A DNA stretch of 45,775 bases. Origin: Acidobacteriaceae bacterium. GTDB lineage: Bacteria; Acidobacteriota; Terriglobia; Terriglobales; Acidobacteriaceae. Positions 26,321 to 35,033 of this stretch are shown here, piece after piece (position 1 is the first letter of the stretch; every line of letters begins with the position of its first letter). Made by a program: the position numbers and the translations under genes. The stretch covers positions 1,761-47,535 of the forward strand of contig PKXI01000394.1 in NCBI GenBank assembly GCA_003133425.1. The letters run 5' to 3'. The notes beneath the pieces are model-generated. The model made no database searches. It saw only the letters and a program-made list of their open reading frames with translations, and was not told the DNA's origin.

Positions 26321-27199
26321 TTATTTCACCAATAGCCTCCTGATCGCGCGCAGTTCGAGATGCTGCTCTGCCGTGGTTTGGGGATACGCCATCTTGAGGT
26401 TTCGCATCGCATCTACGATGATTTGGGAGACGATAAGTCGCGCGTTGTCTTTGTCGTCGGCGGGGACGACGTACCACGGCGCATGCTGAGTGCTGGTTGC
26501 ACGAAAGCAATCTCCGTAGGCTTTCATATATTGCTTCCAGTATTTCCTCTCGTGAATGTCGGAGATGCTGAATTTCCAGTTCTTGTCCGGCACATCGATG
26601 CGGGCAAGGAACCTCTTTCGTTGTTCTTCGTAAGAGAGGTGGAGGAATATCTTGATGGTCTCGGTGCCATTGCGATGGAGATGCTTCTCCATGTCCACAA
26701 TGGACTGAAACCTCTGCTCCCAGATGTCCTTCTTGTCGCGCAACTTCTCGGGGAGTCCCTGGCTGCGGAGAATGTCCGGATGCACGCGAACGACCAGCAC
26801 CTCTTCGTAATAAGAACGGTTGAAGATGCCGATGCGGCCGCGTTCCGGAAGCTTGCATATTGTGCGCCATAGGAAATCGTGCTCCAGTTCATCGGCGCTC
26901 GGCTGCTTGAAACTGACAACTTCACAACCTGCTGGATTGACCCCTGACATGACGTGCCGAATGGCGCCGTCCTTGCCGGCGGAGTCCATCCCCTGGAAGA
27001 TCAGAAGCAACGCGTGAGTGTTGGACGCATAGTGAAGCTGTTGCAGCGAGCTCAACTCACGAACATGTTCTTCGAGAAGTCCTCGATACTGCTTCTTCGA
27101 CTTGCAAAAGGGCTCTAAGATCGTCGGCCACTTGTTGAGGTCCACGTTTTCCCCGGGCGGTACGCGGAAGTCCTTTGACTCGATTTTCATATTCCTCAT
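26321..27199 (-). CDS. ppk2: Polyphosphate kinase 2 family protein
   Basis: Phosphorylates nucleotides with polyphosphate, typically ADP to ATP in this one-domain class. The P-loop is [11 protein letters not shown] at about residues 68-78, the second motif with catalytic Arg is [20 protein letters not shown] (~121-140), and the lid region includes [14 protein letters not shown]. Length (292 aa) fits class I/III single-domain PPK2. The start is an ATG at 27199 or 27190 (MKIES). It lies 26-35 nt after the H+-ATPase stop, so it belongs to the USP-ATPase-PPK2 operon and could supply ATP for the pump (inference). Confidence 0.94.
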   Translation of the reverse strand: MRNMKIESKDFRVPPGENVDLNKWPTILEPFCKSKKQYRGLLEEHVRELSSLQQLHYASNTHALLLIFQGMDSAGKDGAIRHVMSGVNPAGCEVVSFKQPSADELEHDFLWRTICKLPERGRIGIFNRSYYEEVLVVRVHPDILRSQGLPEKLRDKKDIWEQRFQSIVDMEKHLHRNGTETIKIFLHLSYEEQRKRFLARIDVPDKNWKFSISDIHERKYWKQYMKAYGDCFRATSTQHAPWYVVPADDKDNARLIVSQIIVDAMRNLKMAYPQTTAEQHLELRAIRRLLVK

Positions 27200-27225
27200 T
27201 CTTGTTGTTACTTACATCTGGATCT

Positions 27226-29634
27226 TCAGCAGATACTGAGGCGCGCAAAGACGGGGATTTTCACCAGGTCCATGACTACGCCGAATGCGATTGCAGCGAC
27301 GAACTCACCAGCAATAATCGCAATGGGCAAGGGCGTCATTGCAATTCCAAACACTGCGAGCGTTGAGATGATGAGAACGTCGGCAATGGAAGAGAGCACG
27401 AGCCAAATGCTTGGGCGCAAACCCCAGAGATGTTGACGTCCGCGAACCACGTAGGTAGTAGCCTGGCTGCCAAATACAACACCCACTGCGGAGAGAGTTT
27501 GGAGCGCCTCGATGCCGAGATGTAATTGGAATTTGCCGACTGCCAGGAGAGCCGTGGAATACGCAAGGAAGCAGATTCCGAGAAGGACACCTGCGCCGGT
27601 AATTCTTCCGATGTTCCAGGAGTTTGGCATCGTGGAAGGCCGTACTCTGTCTGTGGTCAGCGACATGGCGAGGAAGTCGCCGGTGATCATAAGAATGACC
27701 ATCAGCATGGGCGTCAGAATAGCGTGCCCGGTCATGACCAGGCCGACGGCCAGCAGGAGCACCTGCAGAATCTTTTTCATAACCGAGTTCAGCGTGTAGG
27801 TGAGAATACGCTGAAACGTGACCCTGCCCTCTTTTACAGCGGCAACAATGCCGCCCAGTCCGGCTTCGGTGAGCACAACCCCAGCTGCCGATTTCGCCAC
27901 ATCGGTAGCGGTGGAGACGGCAATGCCTATCTGCGCCTGGCGGAGGGCGGGTGCGTCATTGGCGCCATCGCCGCACATCCCAACCGTATGCCCGCTTTTC
28001 TGGAAGGCCTTGACAAGGTCATACTTGCCTTCCGGCAGGATGCTCGCAAATACAGCGAAATCCTCCGGCTTGATACCCTCGGGAAGCTTTCCGGGCGGGC
28101 AAACAGCCCCGGTTAACCCTACTTCATGAGCGACGATTGCCGCCGTGGCCGGAGCATCTCCCGTCACCATGACCGTGGCCACACCGAGTGTATGTAACTC
28201 CGAGATGAGAGAACTTGAATCCGATCGCGGCGGGTCGCTGAGGGCAATCATGCCGATAAGCTGAAGTGAAGCCGCGGGCCCCGCGGCTACCGCCAGAACC
28301 CTGAAGCCTTGCTTCTCAAGTTCATCAACTATTGCAACTGCAGCACGCGACGGAGCCGTGAGCGCAACGACCGCAGTATAGGCTCCCTTGATGATGCGCT
28401 CTGTGCCCCCCTTCGCATCTGTTGCGGTCGCCTCCGATGTCTTCTTGGCTGGGTCGAACGGCACAAATGTTGCCAGCTTTGGCAGGTCCTGCGCCGGCTT
28501 TTTCGAGGCGGCAGAATGAATCGCTGCATCGACAGAGTCCTGACCGCCCTCGGAACTGGCGAGAGCTGCCAAGCCGAGAACGTGGGCTTCGTCGAAACCG
28601 GGCAACGGGCGAACGCTGGTTACTGAAAGCGCATTGAGGGTTAAAGTTCCGGTTTTGTCGGAGCACAAGACATCGATCGAAGCTGCCTCGTCCACGGCAG
28701 AGAGACGCGTCGGCAGCACACCCAGCTTTGCCAACGCACGAGCTCCGATCGCGGCGGCAAGGGTGAATGTTGCGGGCAATGCCACCGGGATGGCCGCAAG
28801 GACTGAAGTGAGCATCAAAGGAACCATCTCACTCCACGGCATCGCACGGAAATAGGCGTAAGCGCCCATAGCAAGAATCAAGGACCCATTGAAAATCGCA
28901 AGATTGCGCACGATCTTGAGCACAGCCTTCTGCTGCGTGCTTTCAACATGTGCGGTGCGCACTAATTCCGCCGTGCGGCCAAACTTTGTTCGTGCGCCAG
29001 TGGCCGTTACCACGGCTGTTGCTTCACCGCGCCGTACCAGAGCACCTGCAAAGGTATCAGTCCCGGGGCCTGCTTCAATGGGCAGGGATTCACCTGTGAG
29101 CATCGACTGATCGAGCTCGACCGATCCACCGGTCAGATGCACATCGGCAGCGACCACGCCACCGAGCGATAGCTTCACCAGGTCACCACACACCAGTTCC
29201 GCCGCCAGCACCGTCTTCCATGCACCATCGCGCTGAACAGATGCGTTGAGGGCCAGGCGCGACTTCAGGGCCGCAAGCGTTGCCTGGGCGCGACTCTCCT
29301 GAAAGTAAGCAAGCGCAGCGTTGAAGACCAGAAGGGCCGCAATGACTGCTGCCTCGTATTCCTTATGCAATACGATCTCAAGAACAATGGAAACTTCAAG
29401 TAACCATGGGACTGGCGCCCAGAACTTGGTTAGTGCATTGCGAAGCGGATGAGCCGAGGTGTCCGGCATTGCATTGGGGCCGTCCTTCTCAAGACGGATG
29501 CGCGCCTCATCGCTCGTGAGGCCTTTCGAGGCGATGTCCTCAGCCGGCTTTACGGCTTGATTGGATGAGGGGGCTGGGATAACACTGCTTGTACTCACAA
29601 TTTGCAACCCTAACGCTGTTTTTGCTACCACCAT
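27226..29634 (-). CDS. P3A-type plasma-membrane H+-ATPase
   Basis: P-type ATPase that extrudes protons with ATP (802 aa). The actuator motif TGES is at about 180-183, TM4 has AAIPVALPATF as in proton pumps, the phosphorylated Asp326 sits in SDKTGTLT, and GDGANDAPALRQAQIGIAVS forms the hinge. The TM4 and DKTG neighbourhoods (SAVDEAASIDVLCSDKTG) match fungal/plant/archaeal H+-ATPases, not heavy-metal pumps. A longer frame to 29895 exists, but the ATG at 29634 overlaps the stop of the universal stress protein by 10 nt and is the natural start. Expression is probably linked to acid or energy stress. Confidence 0.93.
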   Translation of the reverse strand: MVVAKTALGLQIVSTSSVIPAPSSNQAVKPAEDIASKGLTSDEARIRLEKDGPNAMPDTSAHPLRNALTKFWAPVPWLLEVSIVLEIVLHKEYEAAVIAALLVFNAALAYFQESRAQATLAALKSRLALNASVQRDGAWKTVLAAELVCGDLVKLSLGGVVAADVHLTGGSVELDQSMLTGESLPIEAGPGTDTFAGALVRRGEATAVVTATGARTKFGRTAELVRTAHVESTQQKAVLKIVRNLAIFNGSLILAMGAYAYFRAMPWSEMVPLMLTSVLAAIPVALPATFTLAAAIGARALAKLGVLPTRLSAVDEAASIDVLCSDKTGTLTLNALSVTSVRPLPGFDEAHVLGLAALASSEGGQDSVDAAIHSAASKKPAQDLPKLATFVPFDPAKKTSEATATDAKGGTERIIKGAYTAVVALTAPSRAAVAIVDELEKQGFRVLAVAAGPAASLQLIGMIALSDPPRSDSSSLISELHTLGVATVMVTGDAPATAAIVAHEVGLTGAVCPPGKLPEGIKPEDFAVFASILPEGKYDLVKAFQKSGHTVGMCGDGANDAPALRQAQIGIAVSTATDVAKSAAGVVLTEAGLGGIVAAVKEGRVTFQRILTYTLNSVMKKILQVLLLAVGLVMTGHAILTPMLMVILMITGDFLAMSLTTDRVRPSTMPNSWNIGRITGAGVLLGICFLAYSTALLAVGKFQLHLGIEALQTLSAVGVVFGSQATTYVVRGRQHLWGLRPSIWLVLSSIADVLIISTLAVFGIAMTPLPIAIIAGEFVAAIAFGVVMDLVKIPVFARLSIC

Positions 29635-30131
29635 TTCGTCGAGAGCCGTGACGCAGTTTTCGCGTCTGGCTTGGCCGAGCGAAGAAGCAAGATCGGACAT
29701 TGCACGAGCTTGACGACCTTTTCGGCAATCGATCCGAAGACCAGCGGATGCCAGCCGGAGATGCCATGGGTGGAGATAATGACCATGTCGATATGCTCGC
29801 GCTCGATCACTTCCATAATGTTGCCGACAACGTCGTTCCCAACTTCGACACTGGAAGTTGACTTCACTCCCCTGGTCACGAGCGCTGCTTTGCACTTGGC
29901 CAAGTGGCGCTCTGCAAATGTTCTTTGCTCCTGAATGAAGGTCGCCTCGGGGATCAGGTCAGGGACAGTGGTGGTGGGAAACATCGCGATCACGTTAACG
30001 AGGTAGAGCTTGGCATGAAAGTGCTTGGCAAGATCAGCTGCCATCTCCAGAGCGACCTGTGACGACGGGCTGAAGTCAATCGGCAAAAGGATCTTTGTGG
30101 GAATGGAAGGAAATACATGAGCTTTAGGCAT
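29625..30131 (-). CDS. Universal stress protein (UspA family)
   Basis: Single Usp domain (168 aa) with an ATP-binding fold. It opens with TKILLPIDFSPSSQVALEMA, then has AKLYLVNVIAMF, and the C-terminal ATP-binding signature HGxxGxxxxxxGS (STHGISGWHPLVFGSIAEKV) and CPILLLRS. The ATG at 30131 (MPKAHVF) has GGAGA about 5 nt upstream; the longer frame up to 30359 has no supporting features. It is the first gene of an operon with the H+-ATPase and PPK2, which suggests stress-responsive regulation. Confidence 0.9.
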   Translation of the reverse strand: MPKAHVFPSIPTKILLPIDFSPSSQVALEMAADLAKHFHAKLYLVNVIAMFPTTTVPDLIPEATFIQEQRTFAERHLAKCKAALVTRGVKSTSSVEVGNDVVGNIMEVIEREHIDMVIISTHGISGWHPLVFGSIAEKVVKLVQCPILLLRSAKPDAKTASRLSTKWW

Positions 30132-30474
30132 AACGGTCTCCTGGCCCGGTGTTGACAGCGGCTTGAACCTCATCCTCCTCTGGAACAAAGGCCAAAGACT
30201 GTGCTCTTTTGAACATACATCGTGAAGTCGGAATATGCCTGTATGTCGGGCTTCGCTTGCGTCGCATGATGCGACCGAGGGGGAGAGAAGTCCATTGGCG
30301 ACTTCGGGCACATGTAAACAACCTTTGAAATTCCCAAATATTTCATTCCAGGTAACCACCTTTCGTGCTTCCTCAGACCTTCAGAAATGAGCAAAACGGA
30401 CCATACGACGCCCCCGCACTTCGACGATTCTAAGCAGGACCCATTGTCGAATGTGCTTGGATGCGGAGTCGTGA
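30132..30474. promoter_or_regulatory. Divergent promoter region between the USP and RND operons
   Basis: 343 bp separate two divergently transcribed operons and must hold both promoters. I do not see a clear operator palindrome, and the ORFs that cross it look like shadows. No regulator gene is adjacent. Confidence 0.45.
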
Positions 30475-31719
30475 ATGGATGAGATCGAAGACAATTTGAA
30501 CGTTCAGCACATCGGCTCCGATCACCAGTTGTCTCCGCCACGCCCTTGGTACCGCGAGCACTGGATTCTGTGGAGTAGCCTGCTCTCACTACTCCTTCTG
30601 ATTGTGATCATTTTCCTGATCATCCACGAAAAGGATGCCAAAGCAGCGGCCGCGAAGCGCGCGCTCGCTGCCGTTAAGCCATCTGTCACAACTACGATTG
30701 CCACAGCCACGAAGGGCAGCATCGGCATCTACCTGGATGCCATTGGTACAGTAACTCCGGTCTACACGTCCTCAATCACCGCGCAGGCAAGTGGAGTCTT
30801 GACTGCGGTGCATTACAGCGAGGGGCAGCAAGTACACAAAGGGGACGCACTGATTGATATTGATCCGCGTCCCTACCAGGCACAGGTTCTTCAGGCCGAG
30901 GGCGCTCTGGAGCACGATACCAACGTCCTGGCGCAGGCCCGGATGGACCTCGATCGCTATCGCTCGGCGTGGGCGCAAAACGGAATTCCGAAGCAATTGC
31001 TGGATGACCAGGAAAAGATCGTGTCGCAGGATCAGGGCACAGTGAAGAACGATCAAGGCACTGTGAATTACAACCAGGTCCAGCTGGGCTATTGTCACAT
31101 TGCCGCGCCGATTAACGGCAGGGTAGGTCTTCGCCTGGTCGATCCCGGAAACGTGGTGCAGACAGCCGGAGCCACTGTGCTAGTGGTCATCACGCAGGGA
31201 CAGCCCACTACCGTGATCTTCACGATGGCCGAAGACAGCCTGGGACAGGTGCAAACGCGGATGCGGAAGATGCACACGCTGCCTGTTGAGGCCTGGGACC
31301 GGTCACAAACCGCCAAAATTGCTACGGGCAAGTTGTTTACCATCGACAACCAGATTGACACCACGACGGGAACCGTAAAGTTGCGCGCGCTCTTCGATAA
31401 CAAAAACGGGGCACTTTTTCCGAATCAGTTTGTGAACACGAGATTACTGGTGAACACGCTGGAGGGTGTGACGCTGGTGCCCACCGCAGCCGTTCAGCAC
31501 AACGGGCAAGCGGCCTTCCTCTATGTGATTACGAACGGAGTGGCGAGTGTGCGCAATATCAAGACGGGGGTCGCGGACGGCGGTATGACTGCCGTTGAAG
31601 GAATCAATCCAGGTGAAGTTGTGGCCACCAGCAGCTTCGATAAGTTGCAGGCCGGCAGTAGGGTCATCGTGTCCAAGCAGGCGGCTCCAGCGAATCCGGT
31701 TGAGGGCAATACCCCGTGA
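30475..31719 (+). CDS. RND efflux periplasmic adaptor (MdtA-like)
   Basis: Membrane-fusion protein linking the inner-membrane pump to the outer-membrane channel. One N-terminal TM anchor (residues ~28-47), then a lipoyl half (QASGVLTAVHYSEGQQVHKG), a coiled-coil hairpin (~130-195, Gln/Asp-rich), the second lipoyl half (IAAPINGRVGLRLVDPGNVV), and a beta-barrel and membrane-proximal domain to the C-terminus (414 aa). MdtA-type motifs such as TVTPVYTSSITAQ are present. GGAG lies about 6 nt before the ATG. Its stop overlaps the GTG start of the first permease (GTGA), so the operon is coupled. Confidence 0.93.
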   Translation: MDEIEDNLNVQHIGSDHQLSPPRPWYREHWILWSSLLSLLLLIVIIFLIIHEKDAKAAAAKRALAAVKPSVTTTIATATKGSIGIYLDAIGTVTPVYTSSITAQASGVLTAVHYSEGQQVHKGDALIDIDPRPYQAQVLQAEGALEHDTNVLAQARMDLDRYRSAWAQNGIPKQLLDDQEKIVSQDQGTVKNDQGTVNYNQVQLGYCHIAAPINGRVGLRLVDPGNVVQTAGATVLVVITQGQPTTVIFTMAEDSLGQVQTRMRKMHTLPVEAWDRSQTAKIATGKLFTIDNQIDTTTGTVKLRALFDNKNGALFPNQFVNTRLLVNTLEGVTLVPTAAVQHNGQAAFLYVITNGVASVRNIKTGVADGGMTAVEGINPGEVVATSSFDKLQAGSRVIVSKQAAPANPVEGNTP

Positions 31720-34700
31720 ATCCTTCCGGGCCTTTCATTCAGCGTCCTGTTGCAACCGCGCTGTTGATGGCCGCAATTCTTTTGGTGGGTATCGTTGCGT
31801 ATATCCAATTGCCGGTGTCTGCCTTGCCGCAGGTCGACTACCCCACCATCCAGATATTGACCTTCTATCCTGGCGCCAGCCCAAGCGTAATGGCCACTAC
31901 GGTGACCGCTCCGCTGGAACGCCAGTTCGGCCAGTTGCCCGGACTTAGCCAGATGACGTCGACCAGTTCCGGCGGATCCTCCGTCATTGTGCTTCAGTTC
32001 GAGCTCAGCCTGAACATCGACATCGCAGAAGAAGAGGTTCAATCGTCGATTAACGCCTCGCAGAGCTTTTTGCCCTCTAATCTGCCTTCGCCGCCGGTCT
32101 ATAGCAAGACAAATCCCGCCGATGCTCCTGTCCTGACGCTCGCCATTACATCCGACTCAATACCACTTTCGCAAGTTGAGGATATGGTGGACACGCGCCT
32201 TGCGCCCAAGCTCTCGCAATTGAGCGGGGTCGGCCTGGTGAGCATCAGCGGCGGCCAGAAGCCTGCAGTGCGCATTCAGGCAAACCCGACTGCGCTCTCA
32301 TCTTACGGGCTCAACCTTGAAGATCTGCGCACGGCGCTCACAGCGCAAAGCGTGAATGCCGCCAAGGGCAACTTTGACGGACCTCACCAGGATTACCAGA
32401 TCAATGCCAACGATCAGTTGGTGACCAGCGAGGATTACCGAAACGTTGTGGTTGCCTACCGCAATGGTGCGCCCGTCATTTTGAGAAATGTAGCGCAAGT
32501 GGTAGACGGCATCGAGAACACCAAACAGGCAGCCTGGATGAACGAGACGCCTGCGGTGATCGTCAACATTCAGCGGCAGCCGGGCGCCAACACCATCAGC
32601 GTGGTGAACGCAATCAAGGCCATTCTTCCTCAGCTTGAAGCAAACCTGCCAGCCTCGATTCAGGTGACGCCGCTTACCGATCTCACTTCAGCGATCAACG
32701 CCTCTGTCTCCGACGTCGAGTTTGAGCTAATGCTTACCGTCGCGTTGGTGGTGATGGTTATCTTCCTATTCTTGCGTAATCTTTACGCGACGATCATTCC
32801 AAGTATTGCCGTGCCGGTCTCATTGGTAGGAACCTTCGGCGCCATGTATGCACTGGGTTATAGCCTGGACAACCTTTCGCTGATGGCTCTCACAATCTCC
32901 ACAGGATTTGTGGTCGATGACGCGATCGTCATGATCGAAAACATTTCACGGTTTCTCGAGGCTGGGGACTCGCCCATGCAGGCAGCAATGAAGGGCGCGG
33001 AGCAGATTGGCTTCACCATTATCTCTCTCACCGTCTCGTTGATTGCTGTGCTAATTCCGCTACTTTTCATGGGCGATGTCGTCGGGCGCCTCTTTAGGGA
33101 GTTCGCGGTTACCCTGGCCGTCACCATCATTCTGTCTGCAGTAGTCTCACTGACCTTGACGCCTATGATGTGCTCGCGAATTCTGCGTCACACCCCCAAA
33201 GAACAACAGGGCCGTTTCTACAAGGCTTCAGAGCATGTCTTCGACGCAATGATCGCGTTTTATGGTCGCACGTTGAAATTCGTACTTGGGTACCAGACCA
33301 TCACGCTGCTGGTTGCCGTAGCCACGCTTGTATTGACTATTGTGCTCTACATCATCATCCCCAAAGGGCTCTTTCCCACACAGGATACTGGCGAGATTCA
33401 GGGGATATCGCAGGCTCCGGAAACGATCTCCTTTGCGGCTATGGAGAATAAACAGCAACAACTTGCTCACATTGTTCTTCAGGACCCGGCAGTCGAGAGT
33501 ATCTCCTCCTTTATCGGTGCAGATGGGACCAATACCACGCTGAATAGTGGACGAATGTCCATAAACCTAAAGCCGCTGAACGTGCGCAAAGTTAACGCTT
33601 CAGACGTGATTCGCAGGCTGCAAGCCAGCCTCAAGCCGGTAGAAGGCATTACGCTTTACATGGAGCCGGTACAGAACATTACAGTCGATGACCGCGTAAG
33701 CCGGACCCAGTACCAGTACACGCTGGAGGATTCCAATTCTGACGAATTGAATCTGTGGACCGGACGGCTTGTCGACAAGATGAAGCAGTTGCCTCAACTT
33801 GCCGATGTGGCTACCGACCAGCAAACCGGGGGCCTGGCGGTATCGCTGGTGATCGACCGCGTGACGGCTTCACGGCTTGGCATTGCACCGTCCACAATTG
33901 ACAGCACGCTCTATGATGCTTATGGGCAGCGTCAGATCAGCACCATGTATACCCAGTTGAACCAGTATCACGTGATTCTTGAAACTGCACCGAGTTCACA
34001 GCAAAACCCAGCCAAACTCCAGGATCTGTACATCCAAACGAATGCGTCCGCGGGAGGTTCCGGGCCTGGAGCATCTTCGTCCTTCGCATCTTCGGGATCG
34101 TCGTCCGCAGGCTCGAATGCTACCACGACTGCGATTGCATACACTCCGTCATCATCGGCGCTCAGCGCGCCCTCGAATGCCATAAAGTCCAGTGTGGGTG
34201 CAAGCAGCAATTCCTCGAGTGCAATTGCAACCACCACCGTGGCCTCCAATGCCGTGCCGCTCAGCGCGTTCACTCATATTGAGAGAGTGATCGAGCCGCT
34301 GTCAGTCAACCACCAGGGCCAGTTCCCGGCTGTGACCATTTCATTCAACCTAGCCCCCAACGCAGCGCTGGGAGGCGCAATCACGGCCATCGTCAATGCA
34401 CAAAAAGATCTGAACATGCCAGCTAGCGTTCAGTATGGATTCCAAGGGACCGCGGCTGCATTTCAAGGCTCGCTTGCCAATGAGGGCCTTCTGATTCTCG
34501 CCGCGCTTGCTGCGGTCTATATTGTGCTCGGTGTCCTTTACGAAAGTTTCATTCACCCCATCACGATCCTTTCAACGCTTCCTTCCGCAGGTGTGGGTGC
34601 GTTGCTCGCGCTAATTCTCTTCAAGCAGGATCTTAGTGTCGTCGCCATCATCGGCATCATTCTCTTGATCGGAATTGTGAAGAAAAACGGCATTATGATG

Positions 34701-35033
34701 GTTGACTTTGCGATGGAAAGTGAACGAGAGCACGGAAAGAGCGCAACGGACGCGATCTTCGATGCCTGTCTGCTGCGATTCCGTCCGATCATGATGACGA
34801 CGATGGCGGCGCTGCTTGCGGGAATTCCCCTGGCTGTCGGCCAGGGGATGGGGTCAGAGCTACGGCGCCCTTTGGGCATCGCCATGGTCGGCGGACTGCT
34901 GCTTAGCCAAGTGCTCACGCTCTACACCACGCCGGTCATCTATATCTTCTTTGATCGAATCGGCCATCGCTTCAGTCATTCGCCTGCACCTATCGACGGA
35001 GCCATCCAACCGCAACCGGCGGAGGGAACATGA
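31716..35033 (+). CDS. RND efflux permease, MdtB-like (first of two)
   Basis: Inner-membrane proton-driven exporter (1105 aa). Twelve TM segments in two halves are visible. The proton-relay segment in TM4 is LSLMALTISTGFVVDDAIVM. Porter-domain motifs are LPQVDYPTIQI and TAPLERQFGQLPGL. Unlike its partner it carries a Ser/Ala/Thr-rich insertion of about 70 residues (776-845) in the second periplasmic loop, just before VPLSAF. The start is a GTG overlapping the adaptor stop. MdtB and MdtC-type pumps assemble as a heterotrimer, and the following gene encodes the likely partner. Confidence 0.93.
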   Translation: MNPSGPFIQRPVATALLMAAILLVGIVAYIQLPVSALPQVDYPTIQILTFYPGASPSVMATTVTAPLERQFGQLPGLSQMTSTSSGGSSVIVLQFELSLNIDIAEEEVQSSINASQSFLPSNLPSPPVYSKTNPADAPVLTLAITSDSIPLSQVEDMVDTRLAPKLSQLSGVGLVSISGGQKPAVRIQANPTALSSYGLNLEDLRTALTAQSVNAAKGNFDGPHQDYQINANDQLVTSEDYRNVVVAYRNGAPVILRNVAQVVDGIENTKQAAWMNETPAVIVNIQRQPGANTISVVNAIKAILPQLEANLPASIQVTPLTDLTSAINASVSDVEFELMLTVALVVMVIFLFLRNLYATIIPSIAVPVSLVGTFGAMYALGYSLDNLSLMALTISTGFVVDDAIVMIENISRFLEAGDSPMQAAMKGAEQIGFTIISLTVSLIAVLIPLLFMGDVVGRLFREFAVTLAVTIILSAVVSLTLTPMMCSRILRHTPKEQQGRFYKASEHVFDAMIAFYGRTLKFVLGYQTITLLVAVATLVLTIVLYIIIPKGLFPTQDTGEIQGISQAPETISFAAMENKQQQLAHIVLQDPAVESISSFIGADGTNTTLNSGRMSINLKPLNVRKVNASDVIRRLQASLKPVEGITLYMEPVQNITVDDRVSRTQYQYTLEDSNSDELNLWTGRLVDKMKQLPQLADVATDQQTGGLAVSLVIDRVTASRLGIAPSTIDSTLYDAYGQRQISTMYTQLNQYHVILETAPSSQQNPAKLQDLYIQTNASAGGSGPGASSSFASSGSSSAGSNATTTAIAYTPSSSALSAPSNAIKSSVGASSNSSSAIATTTVASNAVPLSAFTHIERVIEPLSVNHQGQFPAVTISFNLAPNAALGGAITAIVNAQKDLNMPASVQYGFQGTAAAFQGSLANEGLLILAALAAVYIVLGVLYESFIHPITILSTLPSAGVGALLALILFKQDLSVVAIIGIILLIGIVKKNGIMMVDFAMESEREHGKSATDAIFDACLLRFRPIMMTTMAALLAGIPLAVGQGMGSELRRPLGIAMVGGLLLSQVLTLYTTPVIYIFFDRIGHRFSHSPAPIDGAIQPQPAEGT
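34041..34250 (+). repeat. Low-complexity Ser/Ala/Thr-rich insertion in the MdtB-like pump
   Basis: This 210-bp segment codes for about 70 residues dominated by Ser, Ala, Gly and Thr (for example GGSGPGASSSFASSGSSS). It interrupts the otherwise conserved link between DLYIQT and VPLSAFTH, which is direct in the partner pump (NIYLNTAGSGIVPLST). It is in frame. Confidence 0.75.

Noticed and set aside
29635..29895. 87-residue N-terminal extension of the H+-ATPase
   Set aside because: Reads through the universal stress protein gene in another frame; the ATG at 29634 is the natural start.
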